Assembly: GCA_002842285.1 (NCBI GenBank)
Contig: PHCJ01000002.1
Coordinates: forward strand, 1-64,000
DNA from: Betaproteobacteria bacterium HGW-Betaproteobacteria-22
Lineage (GTDB): Bacteria; Pseudomonadota; Gammaproteobacteria; Burkholderiales; Methylophilaceae
Direction of reading: 5' to 3'
DNA: 64,000 bases
Position 1 is the first letter of the stretch. Each line of letters starts with the position of its first letter. Positions 44,145 through 54,248 of the stretch are shown piece by piece. The notes under the pieces are model-generated. The model ran no database searches and had not been told where the DNA came from. It was given only the letters and a program-made list of their open reading frames with translations. The position numbers and the translations under genes are program-made.

Positions 44145-46499
44145 TTAGTTTCTTAGCGCTGCATCAAAATTATTCTTTAGCAATTCTAGCAGGTTAGCGA
44201 TCGTTGAATCAGCATCGCTGTCTGTTAAAGTTTTTTGAGTATCGTGCATAAGTACTGATAATGCAAGGCTTTTTTTGTTTTCTGCAACACCTTTTCCTTG
44301 GTATAAATCAAACAAACTGACATCAGTCACCAGCGGAATATTGGCGTTTTTTATCGCATTTAACACTGCGGATGCGGTAACCTGCTGATCCAGCACAATT
44401 GCGATATCGCGACGTACGGGCAATAGTTTTGAAACTTCCTGATAACGTGGCAGTGGACGCTTTAACACAGCGTTAGCATCAAGTTCAAACAGGTAAGTAT
44501 TTTTTTGCAAACCATAGTGCTGTTGCCACCTCGGATGAAGCTTGCCTAAGTAACCAATGGCACTGTCACCAAGAAAAATACGTGCGGTTTGCCCAGGATG
44601 CAACGTAGCATGCGTGTCTTTTTCATAGCGCGCATGCGCGCCTAACAATCTGTCGACATGTGCTTTTACATCAAAAAAATCCACATCCACATTGCTCGCA
44701 GCCCATTGCTCAGGCCTTGCACTACCATAGGCCAAGCCGGAAATACGCGTTGATTCTTCAAATGCGCCAACTGCCTGTTGATACACCGCGCCTATTTCAA
44801 ACAAATAAGCACGGTCTTGCTTACGATTCAAGTTATAGCTCAGCGTGTCTAGTAAACCACCCCACAGGCTTGTACGCATCACACTCAGATTGCTCGCAAT
44901 CGGGTTTTTCAGGCGGATTGGCGCATGGTTACCCAACAGGTCGCGCTCCCAGCGCTCATCCACAAAGCTGTAGGTTACCACTTCCTGATAGCCGGCAGAA
45001 ACCAAACCGTCTCTAATCTTGTTTAGATGCAATTGCTGCTCAGGTGCCGCCAGCATCGTTAACTCAGCTACAGGCGGCGTTGCCGGAATATGGTCGTAGC
45101 CATGCAGACGTGCAACCTCCTCAATCAAGTCTTCTTCAATCGTGATATCAAAACGGTAGCTGGGTGGTGTCACTGTGAATACCGCATCAGCCGTACTGAA
45201 TGCAAAACCAAGCTGCGTTAGAAGCTGTGCTACTGCCTGTTCTTCAAAAGCTATACCCAATACAGACAGCAGCCTTGCCATTCTCAGTTTAACCGGATGT
45301 CGCACCGGTAAAGCGCCAGACACCTCAGTGATCGCACCAGCCTTGCCGCCGCAAATTTGCTGTATCAGTGTTGTCGCATACTCGATTGCATTGCGCGTAT
45401 TGCCAAAATCAACCCCGCGCTCAAAACGATAGGATGAGTCGGTGCTTAAACCCAGCCTGCGCGCTTTACCTGCAATCACTGACGGCACAAAGAATGCGCT
45501 CTCCAGGAAAACATCCGCAGTGCCCTCATCTACCGAAGTGGGTTTGCCACCCATAATGCCCGCCAAAGCAACAGCGCCTTGCGCATCCGCAATCACCAGA
45601 TCATCGGCTTTGAGTTCCACCGTCTGGTCATTCAACAAGCTTAACGCTTCGCCTGCTTTTGCATAGCGCACATTGATATCACCTGTGAGTTTGGCAGCAT
45701 CAAAGGCATGCAAAGGTTGCCCTAACTCAAGTAGCACGTAATTGGTGATATCCACTACCGCACTGATGCTGCGAAGCCCGCTACGCTCTAAACGCTTCAT
45801 CATCCAGGCCGGGGTAACCGCTTTTGCATTGATGCCGCTGACCAGGCGGCCACAGTAGCGTGGACAAGCCGCCGGCTCATTCACCGTAACATTCTTCGCT
45901 TCTGCCAACTCAACCGGAACAGGTGTAATCTTCGCAAAGTTTGTTACAGCACCAGTAATGGCGGCAACATCGCGGGCAATCCCTGTAATGCTTAAACAGT
46001 CACTGCGGTTCGGTGTCAGTTTCAGCGTGAATAAATGGTCATCCAGATCCAGATGCTCACGGATGCTCTGACCGACAACCGCACCACTGTCCAGCTCAAG
46101 CAGGCCTGTAGCCTCTGCGCTGATGCCCAGCTCTTTAGATGAGCACATCATGCCGAATGACTCAACGCCGCGTACTTTAGCCTGCTTGATCGAAATGCCC
46201 GGCAAATCGGCGCCCACCATCGCACAAGGTGCCAGCAGGCCTGCGCGCGCATTCGGCGCGCCACAGACAATCTGCAAAGGCTCAGCCAAACCGACATCTA
46301 CCTTACACACCTGCAAGCGGTCCGCATCAGGATGTTTCTCTGCGGACAGAATTTTCCCCACCACCACTTTACTAAATGGCGCGGCAACCTGCTGCATTTC
46401 TTCCACCTCAAGCCCGGCCATTGTCAAGGCGTGACTTAAAGCCTCGCTATCCAGGTTTGTATCAACTAAACTTCGTAACCAGTTTTCTGAGAATTGCAT
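44145..46499 (-). CDS. pheT: Phenylalanyl-tRNA synthetase beta subunit
   Basis: A 784-residue PheT. The EMAP-like tRNA-binding domain (KVVVGKILSAEKHPDADRLQVCKVDVG in part: VVVGKILSAEKHPDADRLQ) is at residues 40-150. The B3/B4 editing domain comes next, then B5 (YRFDITIEEDLIEEVARLHGY, here ITIEEDLIEEVARLHGY). The C-terminal FDX-ACB domain (SKLLPVRRDIAIVLDQQV) binds the tRNA anticodon stem. It forms the alpha2-beta2 enzyme with PheS and hydrolyses Tyr-tRNA-Phe. A 117-bp gap with a large inverted repeat separates it from pheS. Confidence 0.97.
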   Translation of the reverse strand: MQFSENWLRSLVDTNLDSEALSHALTMAGLEVEEMQQVAAPFSKVVVGKILSAEKHPDADRLQVCKVDVGLAEPLQIVCGAPNARAGLLAPCAMVGADLPGISIKQAKVRGVESFGMMCSSKELGISAEATGLLELDSGAVVGQSIREHLDLDDHLFTLKLTPNRSDCLSITGIARDVAAITGAVTNFAKITPVPVELAEAKNVTVNEPAACPRYCGRLVSGINAKAVTPAWMMKRLERSGLRSISAVVDITNYVLLELGQPLHAFDAAKLTGDINVRYAKAGEALSLLNDQTVELKADDLVIADAQGAVALAGIMGGKPTSVDEGTADVFLESAFFVPSVIAGKARRLGLSTDSSYRFERGVDFGNTRNAIEYATTLIQQICGGKAGAITEVSGALPVRHPVKLRMARLLSVLGIAFEEQAVAQLLTQLGFAFSTADAVFTVTPPSYRFDITIEEDLIEEVARLHGYDHIPATPPVAELTMLAAPEQQLHLNKIRDGLVSAGYQEVVTYSFVDERWERDLLGNHAPIRLKNPIASNLSVMRTSLWGGLLDTLSYNLNRKQDRAYLFEIGAVYQQAVGAFEESTRISGLAYGSARPEQWAASNVDVDFFDVKAHVDRLLGAHARYEKDTHATLHPGQTARIFLGDSAIGYLGKLHPRWQQHYGLQKNTYLFELDANAVLKRPLPRYQEVSKLLPVRRDIAIVLDQQVTASAVLNAIKNANIPLVTDVSLFDLYQGKGVAENKKSLALSVLMHDTQKTLTDSDADSTIANLLELLKNNFDAALRN

Positions 46500-46510
46500 A
46501 AAAATCCTTA

Positions 46511-46599
46511 AGCGGCAGATTATCGCGGATGTACGCAGATAAAAACTGGATACTTATTTCGTATTCAATATCTGCGTACATCCGCGTCTATCTGCGGCT
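46511..46599. repeat. Large inverted repeat between pheS and pheT
   Basis: Two 30-nt arms (46511-46540 and 46570-46599) pair at 26 positions, with a 29-nt loop. Each arm carries GCGGATGTACGCAGAT in its inner half and a GCGGCAGAT-like outer part. In mRNA this would be a very stable hairpin within the pheS-pheT transcript. Such GCGGAT-GCAGAT sequences resemble dispersed extragenic repeats of other proteobacteria. It might limit read-through or protect the pheS message. Confidence 0.75.
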
Positions 46600-46616
46600 A
46601 ATAAAAAAGTCCTGAT

Positions 46617-47636
<1,020 letters not shown>

Positions 47637-47714
47637 TTATAAATTAACCGGCAATAACCCGGATTTATTTCATAATGCTTTGATTTTGTGCAAAAAATCA
47701 AAAAGAGAATTTTA

Positions 47715-47746
47715 CCGCAAAAAAAAGAGGCCGAAGCCTCTTTTTT
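47715..47746 (-). terminator. Intrinsic terminator after rplT
   Basis: AAAAAAGAGGC-CGAA-GCCTCTTTTTT is a perfect hairpin with a tetraloop (UUCG on the rplT strand), flanked by A and T runs on each side. It lies 43 bp after the rplT stop and could work in either direction. Confidence 0.93.
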
Positions 47747-47789
47747 CGTTCAAACCTAGTAATAAGTCTGAAATTTTCAGCTTGACAAG

Positions 47790-48149
47790 TTATGCGCTCA
47801 AACCAGCTTTTGCTAATTCAACGAATTTTGCAAATGCCGCTTTATCGAACACAGCCAGGTCAGCCAATACTTTACGATCCACCTCGATCGCAGCTTTTTT
47901 CAAGCCATTCATGAAGCGGCTATATGTCAAGCCACACTCACGCGCACCGGCATTGATACGTGCAATCCACAATGTGCGGAATTGACGTTTCTTTTGACGG
48001 CGGTCACGGTAAGCGTACTGACCCGCTTTCATTACCGCTTGTTTGGCAACGCGGTAAACGTTTTTACGACGGCCACGATAGCCTTTAGCTGCTTTTAATA
48101 CTTTTTTGTGTCTAGCGCGAGCGATGACACCACGTTTTACTCTAGGCAT
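47790..48149 (-). CDS. rplT: 50S ribosomal protein L20
   Basis: A 119-residue L20 with the basic N-terminal extension ([25 protein letters not shown], quoted here as [18 protein letters not shown]) and the compact helical C-terminus ([14 protein letters not shown]). It binds 23S rRNA early in assembly. L20 represses its own operon in many bacteria by binding mRNA. It starts 9 bp after rpmI. Confidence 0.98.
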   Translation of the reverse strand: MPRVKRGVIARARHKKVLKAAKGYRGRRKNVYRVAKQAVMKAGQYAYRDRRQKKRQFRTLWIARINAGARECGLTYSRFMNGLKKAAIEVDRKVLADLAVFDKAAFAKFVELAKAGLSA

Positions 48150-48158
48150 GTTTTACTC

Positions 48159-48356
48159 CTATTGTGTTGGCATCATAGCGCGGACGCGCTTGACATCAGT
48201 TGCAGAAATGATCGCCGTGCCGCGTAATTTACGCTTTTGCTTGGTGGTCTTTTTCGTTAGGATATGGCGCAAGTGAGAGTGCGTACGCTTCACTTTACCA
48301 TTACCCAAGAATTTGAAGCGCTTTTTAGCGCCACTCTTGGTTTTCATCTTTGGCAT
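48159..48356 (-). CDS. rpmI: 50S ribosomal protein L35
   Basis: A 65-residue, very basic L35 ([20 protein letters not shown] start). Its place between infC and rplT is the universal order. AAAGGAG precedes the ATG. The 124-nt gap to infC is where L20 autoregulatory structure lies in E. coli; no specific element was traced here. Confidence 0.98.
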   Translation of the reverse strand: MPKMKTKSGAKKRFKFLGNGKVKRTHSHLRHILTKKTTKQKRKLRGTAIISATDVKRVRAMMPTQ

Positions 48357-48480
48357 TTTGTTCTCCTTTAGAGTTGTTTAAGAGTGCTTAGGCATGCCTT
48401 TTAGCCGTATCACTCAGGGGTACTACTACTTCACACTATTACTGCAGAATTTGCAGCAATACATGTTTTTATCAGAAAAC

Positions 48481-49005
48481 TTATTTAGCTTTCTTAATCG
48501 GGCCAAGCACCATTACCATCTGACGGCCTTCCATCTTGGGATACTGCTCAACCATTGCGTATTCTTTCAAATCAGCTTCCACACGTTTCAATAGCGCCAT
48601 ACCAAATTCCTGGTGTGTAATCTCACGCCCTCTGAAGCGCAAAGTGATTTTTGCCTTATCGCCATCCTGAATAAAGCGGATGATATTGCGCACTTTAATC
48701 GCATAATCACCATCATCGGTGCCGGGGCGGAATTTAATCTCTTTGACTACAACCTGCTTTTGCTTAAGCTTAACTTCATGCTGCCTTTTGCTTTCCGCAT
48801 ATTTAAACTTGCCATAATCCATCAACCTGCATACCGGAGGCGCTGCATTAGGTGCGATTTCAACAAGATCGATGTCTGCCTCTTCAGCCTTAGCAAACGC
48901 TTCGGCAAGAGACACAATGCCCAAAGGCTCACCCTCTATACCCACCAGACGAACCTGTGGCGCTGTAATATCGCCGTTAATTCGTGTTTCTTTATCCTGT
49001 GCTAT
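48481..49005 (-). CDS. infC: Translation initiation factor IF-3
   Basis: About 174 residues when started at an ATA codon (49003-49005). From there the frame reads [20 protein letters not shown], the normal IF-3 N-terminus, and no ATG, GTG or TTG stands in frame before a GTG 60 bases later that would delete this conserved part. GGAG lies 8 bp ahead of the ATA. IF-3 proofreads start codons and represses infC itself when its start is non-standard (AUU in E. coli). Other family blocks are [16 protein letters not shown] and [25 protein letters not shown] (given as [12 protein letters not shown]). Start assignment is inference from homology. Confidence 0.93.
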   Translation of the reverse strand: MAQDKETRINGDITAPQVRLVGIEGEPLGIVSLAEAFAKAEEADIDLVEIAPNAAPPVCRLMDYGKFKYAESKRQHEVKLKQKQVVVKEIKFRPGTDDGDYAIKVRNIIRFIQDGDKAKITLRFRGREITHQEFGMALLKRVEADLKEYAMVEQYPKMEGRQMVMVLGPIKKAK

Positions 49006-49070
49006 ATCAAATTCTCCAAATTAATCACGCGTGATGACGCTAAAATAGTTAAGCCGTGCACCTAAGTGGA

Positions 49071-50978
49071 TTAAACCTTAGCTTCAATCTCTGCTTTTAG
49101 GCGTTCAATCAACGCGCTAATCGGCATAGAACCTAGGTCTTCACCTTTTCTGGTACGCACGGCCAAATGTCCCGTCTGCATTTCACGCTCACCCGCCACT
49201 AGCAGGTAAGGCAATTTTTGCATGCTATGTTCGCGTATTTTATAGGTAATCTTCTCATTTCTCAAGTCAAATTCGCATCGAATACCATTTTTCTTCAAAG
49301 TTTCAACCACTTGGCGCACATAATCGGCTTGGTTTTCTGAAATATTCAACACCATGACCTGCACTGGTGCTAACCATAAAGGCATTGCGCCTGCGTAATG
49401 CTCGATTAGAATGCCGATAAAACGCTCCATTGAACCCACGATGGCACGGTGCAGCATCACAGGACGCTGACGTGAATTATCCTCGGCCACATACTCTGCA
49501 TCCAAACGCTCTGGCAGGTTAAAGTCTAGCTGGATCGTACCACATTGCCATAAACGGCCTAGGCTATCTTTTAATGTAAACTCAATTTTAGGGCCATAGA
49601 ATGCACCTTCACCCGGCTGCAAGTCAAATGCCAGGTTGTTTTTGTTAAGTGCATTTGCAAGCGCCGTTTCCGCTTTATCCCAGGTATCGTCTTTACCCAC
49701 GCGCTTCTCCGGACGGGTAGACAATTTCACCAGTACGTTATCAAAGCCAAAATTGCCATATACTTTGTATAACATCTGAATAAAATCAGCCACTTCCGCT
49801 TCGATTTGTGCTTCTGTACAGAAAATGTGTGCATCATCCTGCGTAAAACCACGCACACGCATCAAACCATGCAAGGAGCCGGATGGCTCATTACGGTGAC
49901 ACGAACCAAACTCAGCCAGACGCAAAGGCAAATCGCGGTAGCTATGCAAATCATGATTAAATATCTGCACATGCCCCGGACAGTTCATCGGCTTAACCGC
50001 GTAATCACGGTTTTCTGATGCGGTTACAAACATATTGTCACGATAGTTTTGCCAGTGACCGGACTTCTCCCACAAGGTCTTATCCATCACGGTAGGTGTG
50101 CGCACTTCCTGATAGTTATACTCCCTGAACATCTGGCGCATGTATTGCTCAACTTCCTGCCAGATGCTCCAGCCACGCGGATGCCAGAACACCATACCAG
50201 GCGCATCATCCTGCATGTGGAAGTAATCCAGTTGCTTGCCCAGTTTGCGGTGGTCGCGTTTCTCAGCTTCTTCCAACTGGAACAAATAGGCTTCCAACTC
50301 CTCTTTATTACGCCATGCAGTACCATACACGCGCTGCAACATCTCGTTATTGCTGTCACCGCGCCAGTACGCACCAGCCAACTTCATTAACTTAAACACC
50401 TTGAGCTTGCCTGTGTTGGGCACGTGCGGGCCGCGACAAAGGTCAGTAAAGTTGCCCTCGGTATAAAGCGAAACATCTTCACCTTCTGGAATTGCGCCTA
50501 TCAACTCAGCCTTGTAAGCTTCTCCGATGCTTTTGAAATACGCAATCGCCTCATCACGCGGCAGCACCTTACGGGTCACTGGCTCATCTCTTTTGGCTAA
50601 TTCTGCCATTTTCTTTTCGATGACAGCCAGGTCTTCAGGAGTAAAGGGACGCTTGTAGGAAAAGTCATAATAAAAGCCATTCTCAATTACAGGGCCTATC
50701 GTCACCTGTGCATCTGGGAACAACTCCTTGACCGCATAAGCCAGCAAGTGCGCGGTTGAATGGCGAATCACCTCCAGGCCTTCTGGCGATTTGTCCGTGA
50801 TAATCGCCAGATCACTGTCAGCTTCTATTAAAAAGCTTGTGTCAACCAACTTATCATTCACCTTGCCAGCCAAAGCTGCCTTGGCCAGGCCTGCGCCTAT
50901 ATTCATCGCAACCTCGGCCACGGTGACAGGCAAATCAAATTGACGTTGTGAACCATCTGGCAAGCGTATATTAGGCAT
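49071..50978 (-). CDS. thrS: Threonyl-tRNA synthetase
   Basis: A 635-residue ThrRS. The TGS domain ([21 protein letters not shown], noted as [19 protein letters not shown]) is followed by the editing domain with [17 protein letters not shown] and YCDF-type residues ([13 protein letters not shown]). The class II core has zinc ligands in [10 protein letters not shown] and later His residues. [15 protein letters not shown] is motif 2. The C-terminal anticodon domain ends with [12 protein letters not shown]. It is the first gene of thrS-infC-rpmI-rplT, with a 65-nt gap to infC. Confidence 0.98.
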   Translation of the reverse strand: MPNIRLPDGSQRQFDLPVTVAEVAMNIGAGLAKAALAGKVNDKLVDTSFLIEADSDLAIITDKSPEGLEVIRHSTAHLLAYAVKELFPDAQVTIGPVIENGFYYDFSYKRPFTPEDLAVIEKKMAELAKRDEPVTRKVLPRDEAIAYFKSIGEAYKAELIGAIPEGEDVSLYTEGNFTDLCRGPHVPNTGKLKVFKLMKLAGAYWRGDSNNEMLQRVYGTAWRNKEELEAYLFQLEEAEKRDHRKLGKQLDYFHMQDDAPGMVFWHPRGWSIWQEVEQYMRQMFREYNYQEVRTPTVMDKTLWEKSGHWQNYRDNMFVTASENRDYAVKPMNCPGHVQIFNHDLHSYRDLPLRLAEFGSCHRNEPSGSLHGLMRVRGFTQDDAHIFCTEAQIEAEVADFIQMLYKVYGNFGFDNVLVKLSTRPEKRVGKDDTWDKAETALANALNKNNLAFDLQPGEGAFYGPKIEFTLKDSLGRLWQCGTIQLDFNLPERLDAEYVAEDNSRQRPVMLHRAIVGSMERFIGILIEHYAGAMPLWLAPVQVMVLNISENQADYVRQVVETLKKNGIRCEFDLRNEKITYKIREHSMQKLPYLLVAGEREMQTGHLAVRTRKGEDLGSMPISALIERLKAEIEAKV

Positions 50979-51200
50979 TTTCTTCTCGCATCAAAACAAC
51001 AAAAGCCGCAAGCGGCTCATAATCAAGGTGCAGATTATCTCACAACGCATAGCGTCACTGCAATTTATTGCCAGCAACTAGCGTAAGAAATGGTGAGAAA
51101 AGTGGTTGATCAGGATAAAGTGCCCCGCAAGCCCAATACTGACCAATACGCCAAAGGCGTTTGGCTTGCGTAAACTGCGATAGTCCATATTATACGGCAA
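50979..51200 (-). promoter_or_regulatory. thrS upstream region with candidate promoter and hairpins
   Basis: On the minus strand a TATAAT occurs at 51194-51189, about 210 nt before thrS. Downstream of it AACGCC-TTT-GGCGT and AGCCGC-TT-GCGGCT form hairpins, the second ending about 23 nt before the start codon. In E. coli ThrRS represses its mRNA by binding tRNA-like leader hairpins; these structures are candidates for such control but no tRNA-Thr anticodon mimic was demonstrated. The -35 region is weak. Confidence 0.4.
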
Positions 51201-51519
51201 GCTTACCAGCACCTCGCAACTCAGCAATGCGTCGACGCAGATACGCAAAAAGCGCTTCCGTAAAAATAAATTAGTCTTGCTTGATATAAATTGAATAGGT
51301 TACATTAACCCTTTCGGGTGGTTTTTTTGGCTTTTACTTTAAAATGATTATACAAGAAGCCAACTCAATGCCCTGTAGCAGCGCAGATGCAAACCTAGAG
51401 ATAAGGCAATCAATATGCCAATAGTAAAAATCAACTCCGTGTCTCCAATCGATGACACATTCTCTACCAGCATCTTCACGAATAGCACCTATGTCACTGT
51501 TTTAGTTGACTAATAATTT
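51201..51519. other. Non-coding region upstream of the sigma-54 promoter
   Basis: No gene is visible. Two dyads face the sigma-54 promoter: GTGTC-N10-GACAC at 51439-51458 and GTCA-N10-TGAC at 51493-51510. They are the best candidates for an activator binding site, though the second lies unusually close to the promoter. A weak ACCC-GGGT hairpin with a T-run near 51308-51328 could be a weak terminator. Confidence 0.4.
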
Positions 51520-51536
51520 TTGGCACAAGTTTTGCT
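51520..51536 (+). promoter_or_regulatory. Sigma-54 (-24/-12) promoter
   Basis: TTGGCACAAGTTTTGCT matches the sigma-54 consensus TGGCAC-N5-TTGC, with the invariant GG and GC exactly 10 bp apart. A start of transcription near 51547 is predicted. The first large downstream gene is the BFD-reductase-cytochrome fusion at 51777, leaving a leader of about 230 nt. Expression would need an enhancer-binding activator; none is encoded in the window. Confidence 0.75.
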
Positions 51537-51776
51537 TAATCCTAACAAAGTGGCTTGCGACGCCATACATTTTTATCCATCACCTCAACTGTGAGCAATT
51601 GCCATGTTCAATACAAATCATCCTATCTCATATTTTTATTCATCACGTGTCTATTGGGCAGACCATGAAAAACTAAATCATTAAATTACGCCTGATTTCA
51701 GTGTTGCATAAATTCTAAGCAATCAAAACGAGCAAGTTATAACGAGTAAAACCAATTCAACAAGGCTACAAGATTA

Positions 51777-53354
51777 ATGTTAAAAGATAAAAAGTCCCGC
51801 TTCGTATGCGTTTGCGCGCGTGTAACAGAAGAAGATATTGCCCAGAAAGTCAACAACAATAAGTGCTCACTGCAGGAACTGCAACAGTCGCTGGGCTGCG
51901 GTATTGAATGCGGAAGTTGCGTACCCGAATTGCAGGAGATATTAGGTATCAAGGCATGGCATCCTGCATATGCTTTCTGCCGGATTGTGGAATGTACAAA
52001 ATCACTGAAAGATTCGTCCAGGTTTTTTGAAATCAAACTTTTTCCTGAAGATGTATCATCTTACCCAGACCCTGTACTGGGGCAAAACGTTATTATTCGC
52101 CTTACCGAAAATGATGGTCAGGCCATAGAACGCACTTACACGATTGTAGATTTTGACCCAATACTGCGCTCGCTAACCGTCATTGCTAAACACCGTGTTG
52201 ACGGTAAACTCACCCCAGTTTTTGCACAAAACGCTAGCAACGAATCCCCCCTTAAAATCGAGATTAGCGAACCAATAGGGGGCAGCTTGGTTGTTGCGGA
52301 ACAACAACCGATTGTGTTTTATGTAGCAGGGTCAGGCATCACTCCAGCGCTTGCATATCTGAGAAAATATACGGGCACTCATCCGATTTATCTGGACTAT
52401 AGCGCCAGCAGCCAAGAGGAGTTTTTATTTAAAGACTTCTTTGCTTCAATAAAAGAACAGTCTACCTCTTTTGATTACACATTAAGGGATACATCAATTT
52501 CAGGACGCATTGATGCTGACGATATATCGAAAACAGCCGCAAAGCATCCTAATGTACAGTATTTAATATGTGGCCCTGACGCTTATACGCAAATGGTATC
52601 CAATGTCTTGAGGCGCATGGACATCCCTGCTGCAAATATTCACGCAGAGGCTTTCTCAGTAGTGCATGCGCCACAGAAAAAAACATCTTCAATCAAGCAC
52701 TTTGCTTACGCAATGGCGCTTTTTATTAGCTTAATCCCCTTGCTTTTACTTTTTGACAAAACAGAGCATTATCGCCCGCACGGACAAGCCAACGTAGGTC
52801 ACGAAAAGCTGAAATGCGCAGCCTGCCATCAGGCATCTACGGGGTCATTCAGACAGCAAATACAAGCCAAGGTAGCTTACTTTCTGGGTAACAGAAAAAC
52901 CAACCCTCACTTTGGCAATAAACCAGTGAACACCAGAACTTGCATCGAGTGTCACGCCAACCCTGACGATCGCCACCCTGCGCAGAGGTTTCTGGAGCCG
53001 AAATATGAAGAAGCAAGGCAGACACTTGGTGCACATCAATGCATCAAATGCCATCGTGAGCACTCGAGACGCCGCGTCACATTGAGCGACACAAGTTTCT
53101 GTCTGCATTGCCATTCAAAAACCATCGTGAAGAACGATCCTACCGCACCAACACATCAATCTCTCATCAGAAACAAACAATGGAATAGCTGTTTGCAATG
53201 CCACGATTATCATGGGAATCATAAAGCAAAAATACCGATCAAGCTTGAGGATGCGCACAAAATCAATGCAATCAATGCTTATTTCAATCTAGCCAAGAAT
53301 CCATATGGCTCAGTGATATACAAGGCTAAACTACAAAAAAAGGATGAAAAATGA
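51777..53354 (+). CDS. Fusion: BFD [2Fe-2S] - FAD/NAD(P)H reductase - membrane helix - pentaheme cytochrome c
   Basis: A 525-residue fusion. Residues 11-48 form a BFD-type [2Fe-2S] domain (C11-x-C13 and C45-x2-C48). Residues about 75-298 form a ferredoxin-NAD(P)H reductase module: RTYT at 119-122 for FAD, GSGITPALAYLR at 185-196 for the nicotinamide, CGPDAYTQ at 265-272 and a final EAF at 291-293. A single helix spans about 309-327, preceded by basic residues, so the N-terminus should stay in the cytosol. The C-terminal part has five CxxCH motifs, at 347, 389, 422, 442 and 472, and should be periplasmic. The likely task is to move electrons from NAD(P)H outward, with help from the di-heme protein two genes on. 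The DUF3365 gene overlaps its stop. I know of no named family with this whole architecture. Confidence 0.9.
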   Translation: MLKDKKSRFVCVCARVTEEDIAQKVNNNKCSLQELQQSLGCGIECGSCVPELQEILGIKAWHPAYAFCRIVECTKSLKDSSRFFEIKLFPEDVSSYPDPVLGQNVIIRLTENDGQAIERTYTIVDFDPILRSLTVIAKHRVDGKLTPVFAQNASNESPLKIEISEPIGGSLVVAEQQPIVFYVAGSGITPALAYLRKYTGTHPIYLDYSASSQEEFLFKDFFASIKEQSTSFDYTLRDTSISGRIDADDISKTAAKHPNVQYLICGPDAYTQMVSNVLRRMDIPAANIHAEAFSVVHAPQKKTSSIKHFAYAMALFISLIPLLLLFDKTEHYRPHGQANVGHEKLKCAACHQASTGSFRQQIQAKVAYFLGNRKTNPHFGNKPVNTRTCIECHANPDDRHPAQRFLEPKYEEARQTLGAHQCIKCHREHSRRRVTLSDTSFCLHCHSKTIVKNDPTAPTHQSLIRNKQWNSCLQCHDYHGNHKAKIPIKLEDAHKINAINAYFNLAKNPYGSVIYKAKLQKKDEK

Positions 53355-54214
53355 GAATAATGGTCACCAATCTCAAATACTGGGTCGCAATACTGTGCCT
53401 GGCCGTGCTTGGCATCTATCTATTTGCCAGTGCGCCTGACAAGCTTCCTGACACCACTGGCGGGGGTAGCAGTATTATTTCTGCAGAAAAAGCGATTGCA
53501 ATACTCGCAGCAGAGCAAAGCGCCATCAGAGGTTTATATACTACGGAAATTGTAGCGGCAGGACTCAAAAGCGGACTCAAGTTCAGCGAGTTATGGAAAG
53601 ATGAAAATGTACATGCTGGGCCATTGCCAGCTCTATTGCTGAGAGAAACCTCCAATCGCATGTTCATTAAATCACCTGACTTGAGTTTTTTTCTGGGTTC
53701 AGATTATCCGATTGTAAAGGAAAATTTGTTTGATGCCGAGCAGATGAAACATTTTGACGAACTCAAACGCACAGGCAAGCCTGTTTTCTTCTACGACAAT
53801 AAGCTAAAACGGGTTGTAGGGATGTTTCCTGACTTTGCATCAGGCCAAGCTTGTGTCACTTGCCACAATGAGCATAAAACATCCCCAAAAAAGGATTGGA
53901 AACTGAACGATATCATGGGAGCGACCACATGGTCTTACACCGAAAGAAACATGAGCTCAGAAGACCTAGCGATTCTTATCAAGAATCTGCGGCAATCATC
54001 TTATGAGTCATATGCCGCATATATCGAAAAAGTAAAGAAATTCAATAAAAATGAAATGATCAAAATCGGAGAAAAATGGCCGTCAGAAGGTAAGCACTTG
54101 CCCGACGTAAGAACTTTTGAGCACGCGGTAGAAAAAAATAACTCTCGCAGAACCTTGACCAGTTTACTGTCAATTTACGACCAAAACAGCCAGATTGCTG
54201 AATTTGATAAATAA
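53351..54214 (+). CDS. DUF3365/Tll0287-like monoheme c-type protein
   Basis: A 287-residue protein with an N-terminal signal-anchor (residues about 8-28) and a periplasmic domain of the DUF3365 (Tll0287-like) type. One CxxCH (CVTCHNEH, about residue 172) binds a c-heme. LLRETSNRMFIKSPDL, FFYDNKLKRVVGMFPDF and GDIMGATTWSY-like text (DIMGATTWSYTE) are family-like. Related domains act as heme-based sensors or small redox modules. Here it follows the pentaheme fusion (start overlaps its stop as ATGA), so it is probably an electron acceptor or sensor of the same system. The C-terminal 80 residues are charged and not assigned. Confidence 0.85.
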   Translation: MRIMVTNLKYWVAILCLAVLGIYLFASAPDKLPDTTGGGSSIISAEKAIAILAAEQSAIRGLYTTEIVAAGLKSGLKFSELWKDENVHAGPLPALLLRETSNRMFIKSPDLSFFLGSDYPIVKENLFDAEQMKHFDELKRTGKPVFFYDNKLKRVVGMFPDFASGQACVTCHNEHKTSPKKDWKLNDIMGATTWSYTERNMSSEDLAILIKNLRQSSYESYAAYIEKVKKFNKNEMIKIGEKWPSEGKHLPDVRTFEHAVEKNNSRRTLTSLLSIYDQNSQIAEFDK

Positions 54215-54248
54215 ACTAATCAGACCACTTAATACGTTTCGGATTATT

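Noticed and set aside
51308-51328. Hairpin ACCC-GGGT followed by a T-run
   Set aside because: Stem of only 4 bp; no gene ends just before it.
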